From assembly GCA_002787175.1 (NCBI GenBank), contig PCWC01000105.1, positions 1 through 10,920 on the forward strand: a stretch of 10,920 nt of DNA. Reading direction: 5' to 3'. A model generated the notes under the pieces. It was given only the letters and a program-made list of their open reading frames with translations, made no database searches and was not told the DNA's origin. The translations under genes were made by a program, and so were the position numbers. The DNA is from Parcubacteria group bacterium CG11_big_fil_rev_8_21_14_0_20_39_22. GTDB taxonomy: Bacteria; Patescibacteriota; Minisyncoccia; Phycocordibacterales; GCA-002787175. Below are positions 5,261 through 10,848 of the stretch, one piece after another (the stretch's first letter is position 1; every line of letters begins with the position of its first letter).

Positions 5261-5340
5261 GCGTTACACGTTACAAGTTATATTCTTCATGTTTTCCCTC
5301 CTTTCGCGTTATATGTTAAAAGTTGCATGTTACATGATTT
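5261..5340. repeat. Two blocks of heptamer quasi-repeats before rpsL
   Basis: Block one: GCGTTAC, ACGTTAC, AAGTTAT, ATTCTTC, ATGTTTT (5261-5295). Block two: GCGTTAT, ATGTTAA, AAGTTGC, ATGTTAC, ATGATTT (5306-5340). The units keep a 7-nt step while varying in the first and last bases. Confidence 0.6.
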
Positions 5341-5354
5341 CCGCTTGCATTTGT

Positions 5355-5372
5355 CTTTAATATGTATTAAAG
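5355..5372. promoter_or_regulatory. 18-bp AT-rich inverted repeat upstream of rpsL
   Basis: CTTTAATA-TG-TATTAAAG is a perfect 8-bp inverted repeat, 133 bp before the rpsL ATG and 4 bp after a TTGCAT that could be a -35. It is of operator size, but no regulator is identifiable. Confidence 0.3.
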
Positions 5373-5439
5373 TATTGCGTACTTGCTTGTTTGGTACTCG
5401 ATTTTCGACTTAGAGCGAGTTTTCGAGCGAAACTTACCC

Positions 5440-5468
5440 CGCCTCATCGGCGGGTCGCCGATGAGGCG
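5440..5468 (+). promoter_or_regulatory. Strong leader hairpin with an alternative fold before rpsL
   Basis: CGCCTCATCGGC (5440-5451) pairs with GCCGATGAGGCG (5457-5468) as a perfect 12-bp stem with a GGGTC loop. GTCGCC (5454-5459) can instead pair with GGCGAC (5465-5470), and the two folds exclude each other. It lies 37 nt before the rpsL start with no U-tract, so leader control is possible. The inner 20 bp also recur at 1771-1790, so a dispersed repeat is the simpler reading. Confidence 0.5.
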
Positions 5469-5505
5469 ACAACTTGGGAGCGTAGCGAAACTTAAAACTT
5501 TCCAA

Positions 5506-5913
5506 ATGCCTACAGTAAACCAGCTTATAAAGAAAAACAGAAAGAAAATCCGCCGAAAATCAAAATCGGTGGCTTTGACGCGTTCTTTTAATACTCTTAA
5601 AAACAAACCTAATCATTTCGATTCTCCTTTCAAAAGAGGGGTCTGCGTTAAGGTTACGACAAAGACACCTAAGAAGCCTAACTCGGCTGTACGAAAAATC
5701 GCCCGCGTTCGACTTACAAACGGTATGGAAGTCACCGCCTATATTCCTGGTATGGGACATAATCTTCAGGAGCACTCCGTGGTCCTACTAAAAGGGGGAC
5801 GTGTAAAAGACGTTGGTCTTAGATACAGCGTTGTCAGAGGGGTTCTTGATGCCGGAGGAGTTGAGAACAGGAAGAAGGGTCGAAGCTTGTACGGTTCTAA
5901 AAAATCCAAATAA
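5506..5913 (+). CDS. rpsL: Small ribosomal subunit protein uS12
   Basis: A 135-aa S12, the decoding-centre protein of the 30S subunit and target site of streptomycin-resistance mutations. It starts with the universal MPTVNQLIKK, hence ATG 5506 and not the longer open frame. KTPKKPNSAVRK (53-64) carries the K42-equivalent (K56); MGHNLQEHSV (83-92) and KGGRVKD (96-102) follow. Oddly, the near-universal KDLPGVRY loop reads KDVGLRY here, so the residue matching E. coli Pro90 is missing. The codons at 5802-5822 show this directly and the reading frame is intact on both sides. The Asp that is methylthiolated in E. coli is kept (D102). First gene of a str cluster, 19 bp before rpsG; no Shine-Dalgarno is seen. 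Confidence 0.98.
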   Translation: MPTVNQLIKKNRKKIRRKSKSVALTRSFNTLKNKPNHFDSPFKRGVCVKVTTKTPKKPNSAVRKIARVRLTNGMEVTAYIPGMGHNLQEHSVVLLKGGRVKDVGLRYSVVRGVLDAGGVENRKKGRSLYGSKKSK

Positions 5914-5932
5914 TTTTGAAAATTGATTATAT

Positions 5933-6403
5933 ATGCGAAGAAAAGTAAAAAACAGAAATAAGGTTGGAGATGATCCAGTTTATAGCTCGGAGAATGTTTC
6001 CAAATTTATAAATTACGTAATGCAAGACGGCAAGAAAAATGTCGCCAACAAAATTGTTTACGGTTCTTTTGAAGTAATAAAGAAGAAAGAGAAGACAGAA
6101 AACCCTCTTGAGGTTTTTACAATGGCTCTTAAAAATGTAGGTCCTACCATGGAGGTCAGAAGTAGGCGTGTCGGAGGTGCCAACTACCAAGTGCCTGTAG
6201 AAGTTAGGGCTGATAGGAGATTATCTTTGTCACTTCGTTGGATAATCGGTGCTGCTAAAGCCAAAAAGGGTTCTTCGATGAAGGAAAGGTTGGCAGAGGA
6301 GCTAATTGCCGCAAGCAAAAACGAAGGAGAAGCGGTTAAAAAGCGTGAAAACGTGCACAAAATGGCGGAAGCGAATAAAGCATTCGCCCATTTCGCATGG
6401 TAA
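5933..6403 (+). CDS. rpsG: Small ribosomal subunit protein uS7
   Basis: A 156-aa S7 of standard length. It is the primary assembly protein of the 30S head that binds the 3' domain of 16S rRNA and contacts tRNA in the E site. MRRKVKNRNKVGDDPVYSS at the N-terminus, the helix KFINYVMQDGKK (24-35), VGPTMEVRSRRVGGANYQVP (69-88) and RWIIGAAKAKKG (102-113) are characteristic. The C-terminal HKMAEANKAFAHFAW is complete. It lies 19 bp after rpsL and is surely co-transcribed with it. No Shine-Dalgarno precedes the ATG. In many bacteria S7 represses its own operon, but nothing here shows such a site clearly. Confidence 0.98.
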   Translation: MRRKVKNRNKVGDDPVYSSENVSKFINYVMQDGKKNVANKIVYGSFEVIKKKEKTENPLEVFTMALKNVGPTMEVRSRRVGGANYQVPVEVRADRRLSLSLRWIIGAAKAKKGSSMKERLAEELIAASKNEGEAVKKRENVHKMAEANKAFAHFAW

Positions 6404-6414
6404 ATTTTCCTTAG

Positions 6415-6438
6415 TTTTGACGAACTTCTTCGTTAAAA
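6415..6438 (+). terminator. Weak stem-loop after rpsG
   Basis: TTTTGACGAA and TTCGTTAAAA form a 10-bp stem with one G-U pair and a CTTC loop, 12 bp after the rpsG stop. No U-tract follows. It may attenuate read-through toward fusA or protect the mRNA end. Confidence 0.4.
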
Positions 6439-6539
6439 CATAATTTTGCTCCTGCGCTGTAGCGAAACCTACCACTTAGTTGCAAAATTCTGTTTTACCT
6501 CGAATTTCATTCAAAACGAAAGAAAAATTATTTTGTGTT

Positions 6540-6571
6540 TACCTGTTTCTAACTTAATTTATTAACAGGTA
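6540..6571. promoter_or_regulatory. Inverted repeat TACCTGTT/AACAGGTA between rpsG and fusA
   Basis: Two perfect 8-bp arms (6540-6547, 6564-6571) are 16 bp apart, with AT-rich DNA between and after. The symmetry and spacing would suit a dimeric regulator or an mRNA hairpin. No function can be assigned. Confidence 0.35.
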
Positions 6572-6604
6572 TGGTTTGCAATTTATCTTAACTTTTATTA
6601 AAAA

Positions 6605-6673
6605 CTAACAGCTAAAAGTTCTGCCCGAACATTAAAGTGGGAGGGCTAACACCTAAAAGCTAACAGCTATTTT
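6605..6673 (+). repeat. CTAAMAN heptamers and dispersed repeat running up to an ATG
   Basis: CTAACAG, CTAAAAG (6605-6618), then the TGCCCGAACAT repeat (copy 2, 6615-6653), then CTAACAC, CTAAAAG, CTAACAG, CTATTTT (6646-6673), the last unit ending directly before the ATG at 6674. The reverse-complement version of these words follows fusA at 9046-9075. Confidence 0.6.
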
Positions 6674-6763
6674 ATGGAAAGAGACTATTCATTACCATTT
6701 GTCAGGAACTTCGGAATCATAGCCCACAAAGATGCAAGAATTGACATAGGACTGCCAATTCTT

Positions 6764-6784
6764 TTGAGAACCCACGGTTCTCAA
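6764..6784. repeat. 9-bp hairpin inside the insert following the fusA fragment
   Basis: TTGAGAACC-CAC-GGTTCTCAA is a perfect 9-bp stem with a 3-nt loop, the first structured element after fusA similarity ends. Confidence 0.6.
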
Positions 6785-6819
6785 CGCTCCGCCGAAAGCG
6801 TCGGGGCTGCTCTCCTCCA

Positions 6820-6841
6820 CGGGAAAACAGGTGTTTTCCCG
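6820..6841. repeat. 10-bp hairpin inside the insert before fusA
   Basis: CGGGAAAACA-GG-TGTTTTCCCG is a perfect inverted repeat. Together with the hairpin at 6764 and a small CGCT/AGCG stem between them, it makes the 6741-6860 segment look like an inserted repeat element and not decayed EF-G coding DNA. Confidence 0.6.
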
Positions 6842-6896
6842 ACCCCTTTCCTCGCATCAATGTGGGCTTTTGTTAAATAACTTATAAATAATATTT

Positions 6897-9041
6897 ATGG
6901 AACGCGACTATTCATTACCATTTGTCAGGAACTTCGGAATCATAGCCCACATTGATGCGGGCAAGACAACCACTTCCGAGAGGGTTCTTTTTTATACCGG
7001 TATTTCACACAAAATCGGTGAAGTTCACGAAGGTGAGGCGATAACCGACTGGATGGAACAAGAACAAGAGAGAGGTATTACTATTACTGCCGCTGCTATA
7101 ACCTGTTTCTGGATCCCTTCTTATAGAGAAAAAGGTGATGAAAGTCACAAACATCGTTTTAATATTATCGATACTCCTGGACACGTTGATTTTACCGTTG
7201 AAGTCGAGAGATCTCTAAAGGTCCTTGATGGAGGTGTCGTAGTTTTCGATGGCGTTGCCGGAGTTGAGCCACAGTCGGAGACTGTTTGGAAACAGGCGGA
7301 TAAATACAATGTTCCACGTGTTTGTTTCATAAACAAACTCGACCGAACAGGAGCTTCTTTTGAAAAATCTTTTGAATCTATAATAACTCGCTTGAATAAA
7401 AACGCGGTTCGAATGCAAATCCCTATTGGAGAGGAGGGCGGTTTCGAAGCTGTCATCGACCTTTTGAAAATGAAAGCTTATTACTTTGAAGGCGAGATGG
7501 GTAACCAAGTTCGTGAAGCTGAAATTCCTGAGGAGTATGTAGAACAAGCAAAGAAATACAGAGGTGAACTTATCGAAAAGATAGTTGAAAATGACGAAAA
7601 GTTTATGAATGATTACCTTGAGGGTAAGGAAATACCGGTTGAGGATCTAAAAAAGACTTTGCGTAAGGCAGTTATAAATGTCGATATATTCCCGGTATTT
7701 TGTGGTTCTGCTCTTAAAAATAAAGGAGTTCAGCTTGTGCTTGACGCAGTTGTTGATTATCTTCCTTCACCTCTCGATGTTCCTCCTATAAAAGGTAAGG
7801 ATCCGAAAACCGACGAAGATATAGAAAGAAAAGCCGATGATAATGAACCTTTTGCTGCTTTGGCATTTAAATTGCAGACTGACCCGTATATCGGACAACT
7901 CACTTTCTTTAGGGTTTATTCCGGTAGTTTGGAGTCGGGTTCTTATGTTTATAATTCAACTACTGGCAAAAAAGAACGACTATCTCGAATAGTACGTCTC
8001 CAGGCCAATGATAGGGAAGAGGTTAAAAAAGTTTTCGCTGGAGAGATCGCCGCTGCGGTCGGTCTTAAGGAGACAAAAACATCCGATACTCTTTGTGATG
8101 AAGACAATCCTATAGTGCTCGATCCGATTAAATTTATCGAACCGGTTATCTCGCTTAGAATCGAACCGAAGACAAAAGCCGACCAGGAGAAAATGGGTTA
8201 TGCTCTCAAGCGTCTCTCTGATGAAGACCCGACTTTCAAGGTCAAAAGCGATCCGGATACTGGAGAGACACTTATTATGGGCGTCGGAGAACTTCAGCTT
8301 GAGATTATGGTTGATAGAATGAAGAGAGAATTTAAAGTCGAAGCAAATGTCGGTAAGCCACAGGTTGCTTACAAGGAAACCATTACTGGCGAAGCCGAAG
8401 TTGAGAATAAATACATCAAGCAATCTGGAGGTAAGGGTCAATACGGACACGTTAAAATTAAAATCAAACCGCTTGAAGAATTGCCAGAAGGAGCCAAAAT
8501 TCCTAAGAGTGTTCATAGATACGATGATTTCGAATTCATTGATTCAATCAAAGGTGGTGTAATTCCTCAGGAATTTATTCCGGCTGTTGAAAAAGGTGTA
8601 CAGGAATCGATGGAGCGCGGTGTTGTTGCTGGATACAAAATGACGAACATCTCTTGTGAACTTACTTTCGGATCTTATCACGATGTGGACTCGTCCGAAG
8701 TCGCATACAAAATCGCCGCTTCGCAAGCTTTTCAAGAGGCTGCAAAAAGATCAAGACCTGTGCTTCTTGAGCCTATAATGAAGGTAGAAGTTATAACTCC
8801 TGATAAATTTATGGGTGATGTTACTGGTCATTTGTCATCAAAACGAGGTCAGGTTGAAAATGTTAGTGAGAGAGGGTTGGACAAAGTTATCGACGCTTTT
8901 GTGCCACTATCTGAAATGTTCGGATACATTACAACTTTAAGGTCTATGACCGAAGGACGAGCGAGCTACACTATGGAATTTGCTCGATACGAAATCGTAC
9001 CGCCAAACGTTGCGGAAGAGATAATCTCGGCGAGAAAGTAG
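6897..9041 (+). CDS. fusA: Translation elongation factor G
   Basis: A 714-aa EF-G, the GTPase that drives translocation and, with ribosome recycling factor, splits ribosomes. The G domain shows P-loop AHIDAGKTT (17-25), the switch I region EQERGITITAAA (55-66), DTPGH (92-96) and NKLD (146-149). Domain II (around QTDPYIGQLTFFRVYSG) and domain III (GVGELQLEIMVDRM) follow. Domain IV has the translocation loop region GGKGQYGHV, and domain V ends GRASYTMEFARYEIVPPNVA. The length is normal (about 700). Third gene of the str cluster but 493 bp after rpsG, with a fusA-start duplicate between. No Shine-Dalgarno is seen. TATAAA (6883-6888) sits 8 nt before the ATG and could give an almost leaderless mRNA of its own. 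No tuf follows. Confidence 0.99.
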   Translation: MERDYSLPFVRNFGIIAHIDAGKTTTSERVLFYTGISHKIGEVHEGEAITDWMEQEQERGITITAAAITCFWIPSYREKGDESHKHRFNIIDTPGHVDFTVEVERSLKVLDGGVVVFDGVAGVEPQSETVWKQADKYNVPRVCFINKLDRTGASFEKSFESIITRLNKNAVRMQIPIGEEGGFEAVIDLLKMKAYYFEGEMGNQVREAEIPEEYVEQAKKYRGELIEKIVENDEKFMNDYLEGKEIPVEDLKKTLRKAVINVDIFPVFCGSALKNKGVQLVLDAVVDYLPSPLDVPPIKGKDPKTDEDIERKADDNEPFAALAFKLQTDPYIGQLTFFRVYSGSLESGSYVYNSTTGKKERLSRIVRLQANDREEVKKVFAGEIAAAVGLKETKTSDTLCDEDNPIVLDPIKFIEPVISLRIEPKTKADQEKMGYALKRLSDEDPTFKVKSDPDTGETLIMGVGELQLEIMVDRMKREFKVEANVGKPQVAYKETITGEAEVENKYIKQSGGKGQYGHVKIKIKPLEELPEGAKIPKSVHRYDDFEFIDSIKGGVIPQEFIPAVEKGVQESMERGVVAGYKMTNISCELTFGSYHDVDSSEVAYKIAASQAFQEAAKRSRPVLLEPIMKVEVITPDKFMGDVTGHLSSKRGQVENVSERGLDKVIDAFVPLSEMFGYITTLRSMTEGRASYTMEFARYEIVPPNVAEEIISARK

Positions 9042-9085
9042 AATAGCTTTTAGCTTCAAGGTGTTAGCTTTTAGGGTAAAACATA

Positions 9086-9141
9086 GAGTATGTAGCTTGT
9101 AACGTGTAACATAAAGCATAGAACGTGTAGTATGTAACACG
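9086..9141. repeat. Eight consecutive heptamers after fusA
   Basis: GAGTATG, TAGCTTG, TAACGTG, TAACATA, AAGCATA, GAACGTG, TAGTATG, TAACACG run without a gap. A sits second in every unit, and six of the eight end in G. This is the clearest example of the 7-nt pattern in the window. Confidence 0.65.
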
Positions 9142-9216
9142 AAAAAAGAGGAATAGAAAATTCACCTAATTTCTAATTAACCTAATTCATCTAATAAAAT
9201 GCCGAAAGTGTTTTTG

Positions 9217-9276
9217 GGAAATTATAAAATTTGGAAATTATTTAAAAATTACAAAAATTTAAAAATTAAAAATTCT
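9217..9276. repeat. AT-rich RRAAATT repeat, second copy
   Basis: GGAAATT, ATTT, AAAAATT, later AAAAATT, AAAAATT. It shares the word order and ATTT interruption of 2597-2642. Confidence 0.5.
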
Positions 9277-9288
9277 CTCTCCAGATTT

Positions 9289-9357
9289 GAGATTTTAGAT
9301 TTGATTTTTGAGATTTAAGATTCCCATATTTGTATCTCCGTTAGTATTTCGTATTAT
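9289..9357 (+). repeat. 70-bp dispersed intergenic repeat, copy 2
   Basis: The partner of 5118-5187; the last 26 bp differ at one base and the left part is more diverged. Confidence 0.7.
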
Positions 9358-9382
9358 ATCGTCATTGTTGTTATTCAGTTAT

Positions 9383-9403
9383 CTACCTTCGGCAGACAGG
9401 TAG
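9383..9403 (+). repeat. Small hairpin CTACCT/AGGTAG
   Basis: A 6-bp stem around TCGGCAGAC, followed by a T-rich but mixed stretch. TTCGGCAG occurs again at 9472-9479. It could be a weak terminator for fusA. Confidence 0.35.
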
Positions 9404-9430
9404 GTTATTTGTTATTTATCTTTTCTTTCT

Positions 9431-9458
9431 AACAACTAACACCTAACAACTAACACCT
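9431..9458 (+). repeat. Perfect 14-bp tandem duplication (four heptamers)
   Basis: AACAACTAACACCT occurs twice in direct succession, equal to four related 7-mers. It lies 50 bp before the amidase ATG, as the CTAAMAN heptamers lie before the ATG at 6674. Confidence 0.7.
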
Positions 9459-9492
9459 ATTCTGCACTTGCTTCGGCAGCTGTTATTTTTTT

Positions 9493-9501
9493 TGGTATAC
9501 T
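9493..9501 (+). promoter_or_regulatory. Extended -10 promoter of the amidase, predicted leaderless
   Basis: TTGGTATACT contains an extended -10 (TG-G-TATACT, with TATACT at 9496-9501). Only 7 nt separate it from ATG 9509, so transcription should start at or next to the start codon. There is no Shine-Dalgarno. Confidence 0.6.
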
Positions 9502-9508
9502 TCTATCA

Positions 9509-10738
9509 ATGCCACGAAAAAATTTAACACTTTTGAGTGCCTTGGTACTACTTTCCGGAATAATAATTGTTTCCGGTTTTTCTTCTCATAGCGAATATGT
9601 ATTCTCAAATTTTGACAGAATGAAAAAGTCAGTATCGTCAGTATTTTTTAAAGATAGTAAAACACCGGAAGAGTTGAAAGTGAAATACGTCGAAGCACAA
9701 AAAGGTATTGGTAAATTGAGAATTATGATTGTTGCCGGACATGATAAGGTTTCCCACGGTGCTAAATTTGAAAATACGAACGAATTTGAAATAAACGCGA
9801 TTCTTGCCGAAAAACTTGCGGACAAATTATCTACCCGAGATGAAATTGATGTTTTTATGGTTCGCAATATAGCCGGTTATAATCCGGTCTTTCTTGAATA
9901 TCTTGAAAACAATAAGCAAGAAATAGAATCCTTTGTCGGCAATAAGAAGTACAAAATGGAAAATCTTATAGACACAGGTGAAATACATTCTTATCTTGAT
10001 GGCGTGCCTCATAATGTCGCTATGCCAGACATTATTTTTATGCTCTACGGCGTCAACAAAATGGCAAATGACATTAAATCCGATATTGTATTACACATAC
10101 ACTTCAACGATTACCCACGAAAAAATATGGGAGAGCCAGGCAAGTATGACGGTTTCACAATTTATATTCCGGAAAGGCAGTACTCCAATTACAATGTAAG
10201 TAAGGAGGTAGCAGTTCATATAAAAAATTCTCTTATGGAGTTTGTACCGCTTAGCTCATTACCGAAGGAGAGTGCTGGTATCACTGAAGATCAAGAGCTT
10301 ATAGCTATCGGAGCTTTCAATACACTTGAGGGAGCCGGACTCCTTATGGAGTACGGCTATATATATGAACCAGAACTTCAAAATGAGATTATTCAAGAAA
10401 ACTTTCTTGAACTGCTGGCACAGCAGACTTATGATGGCGTGATGGCATTTTTTGATGAAGAATTCGAGAATAGGAAAAATATGGATGGAGAATATTCGAG
10501 ATTTTCATTATCTAACATAAAAAATACCCTTTATTACGGAACAAAGGATAGCGAGGAAGTCTTCTTGCTTCAAGCCACTCTTAGAGAAAAAGGATTTTAT
10601 CCGCCAAGCGGTTCTTCGCTTCGAGAATGTCCGATAATCGGTTCGTATGGTCCTTGTACTGCTAAGGCGGTTTCGGAATACGCTAAATCTTTGGAGCTAA
10701 ATAAATCCGGAAGGGTTTTTGATCCAAAGTCTTTCTGA
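9509..10738 (+). CDS. N-acetylmuramoyl-L-alanine amidase with C-terminal peptidoglycan-binding domain
   Basis: A 409-aa envelope hydrolase that should cleave the bond between MurNAc and L-Ala. An N-terminal signal or anchor segment (about 6-23) points to the cell surface. The Amidase_3-type zinc site can be traced: H78 in IVAGHDKVSHG, E92 in NEFEINAILAEKLA, H198 in DIVLHIHFND, and catalytic E281 in LLMEYGYI. There is a large insertion between the first two motifs and HIHFND (about 125-185), longer than in minimal amidases. Residues about 345-395 (SEEVFLLQATLREKGFYP, then GSYGPCTAKAVSEYAK) match a PG_binding_1 domain. Its start is fixed by the extended -10 only 7 nt upstream. It ends with TGA. 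The family call is firm; the exact substrate is inference. Confidence 0.9.
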   Translation: MPRKNLTLLSALVLLSGIIIVSGFSSHSEYVFSNFDRMKKSVSSVFFKDSKTPEELKVKYVEAQKGIGKLRIMIVAGHDKVSHGAKFENTNEFEINAILAEKLADKLSTRDEIDVFMVRNIAGYNPVFLEYLENNKQEIESFVGNKKYKMENLIDTGEIHSYLDGVPHNVAMPDIIFMLYGVNKMANDIKSDIVLHIHFNDYPRKNMGEPGKYDGFTIYIPERQYSNYNVSKEVAVHIKNSLMEFVPLSSLPKESAGITEDQELIAIGAFNTLEGAGLLMEYGYIYEPELQNEIIQENFLELLAQQTYDGVMAFFDEEFENRKNMDGEYSRFSLSNIKNTLYYGTKDSEEVFLLQATLREKGFYPPSGSSLRECPIIGSYGPCTAKAVSEYAKSLELNKSGRVFDPKSF

Positions 10739-10749
10739 TCTTGTGAGTA

Positions 10750-10813
10750 GAGCGGATCAATACAGATTCAAAGCGAATTAACACAGATAAAGTACAGATA
10801 AACACGGGATAAA
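10750..10813. repeat. Degenerate ~11-nt tandem repeats after the amidase
   Basis: ACAGATTCAA, AGCGAATTA, ACACAGATAA, AGTACAGATAA and ACACGGGATAA follow each other, with ACAGATAA recurring exactly 11 bp apart (10783 and 10794). Related words (GAATCT, GCGAAT) lie near 2453-2482. Confidence 0.5.
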
Positions 10814-10821
10814 TCAAAACC

Positions 10822-10841
10822 CCGTCCGCCACGGCGGACGG
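10822..10841. terminator. G+C-rich hairpin downstream of the amidase
   Basis: CCGTCCGCC-AC-GGCGGACGG is a perfect 9-bp inverted repeat 84 bp after the stop codon. It is preceded by AAAACC on the plus strand, so minus-strand transcripts would meet GGTTTT after it. It is a possible terminator, better placed for leftward transcription. Confidence 0.5.
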
Positions 10842-10848
10842 ATCCCAT

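Larger units (their letters stand above)
5102..5505. other. 404-bp spacer and rpsL leader, no separate gene
   Basis: It contains a 70-bp repeat (5118-5187), a long-loop hairpin (5209-5241), heptamer runs (5261-5340), an 18-bp inverted repeat (5355-5372) and a strong hairpin (5440-5468). The frame of rpsL stays open upstream to 5383, but that extension (MLVWYSIFDLERV...) has no S12 counterpart and covers the hairpin. No sigma-70 promoter is convincing; TGGTACT at 5392 is weak. Confidence 0.6.
6674..6880 (+). pseudogene. Broken duplicate of the fusA 5' end
   Basis: The first 54 bases match the start of fusA at 6897-6950 at 52 positions. The encoded 18 residues (MERDYSLPFVRNFGIIAH) are identical, and the two differences make a synonymous AGA/CGC Arg pair. 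Similarity then fades (59 of the first 66) exactly at the GTP-binding P-loop: AHIDAGKT in EF-G is AHKDARID here, and nothing later resembles EF-G. The remaining 46 codons run through hairpin repeats to TAA 6880, 16 bp before the fusA ATG. The copies are 223 bp apart, in different frames. It may be a failed duplication or recombination scar, a translated leader peptide of 68 aa, or a mis-assembly between strains. It cannot be a working EF-G. Confidence 0.8.
9042..9508. other. 467-bp spacer full of short repeats, no gene
   Basis: In order: reversed CTAAMAN words and GTAACGT-type heptamers (9046-9141), CTAAT words (9163-9195), RRAAATT words (9217-9276), the 70-bp repeat copy 2 (9289-9357), a 6-bp hairpin (9383-9403), a 14-bp tandem repeat (9431-9458) and the amidase promoter. 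No clear intrinsic terminator for fusA is found. Confidence 0.6.

Noticed and set aside
5383..5505. N-terminal extension of the rpsL frame
   Set aside because: S12 proteins start MPTVNQL. The extension crosses a 12-bp hairpin and repeat words and has no S12 counterpart.
6674..6880. A functional short EF-G or GTPase
   Set aside because: The P-loop residues G, K and T are lost and no other G motif is present, so GTP binding cannot be claimed.
7980..8516. 178-codon open frame on the minus strand
   Set aside because: It lies wholly within fusA on the opposite strand, is Phe- and Ser-rich, and has no family resemblance; EF-G is unquestionable there.
9431..9458. A telomere-like terminal array
   Set aside because: Only four heptamers, flanked by genes on both sides and clearly internal.
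2724..10738. Recoding of TGA (code 25, as in Gracilibacteria)
   Set aside because: TGA ends the metallo-hydrolase and amidase genes at sensible lengths and does not occur within any solid gene.
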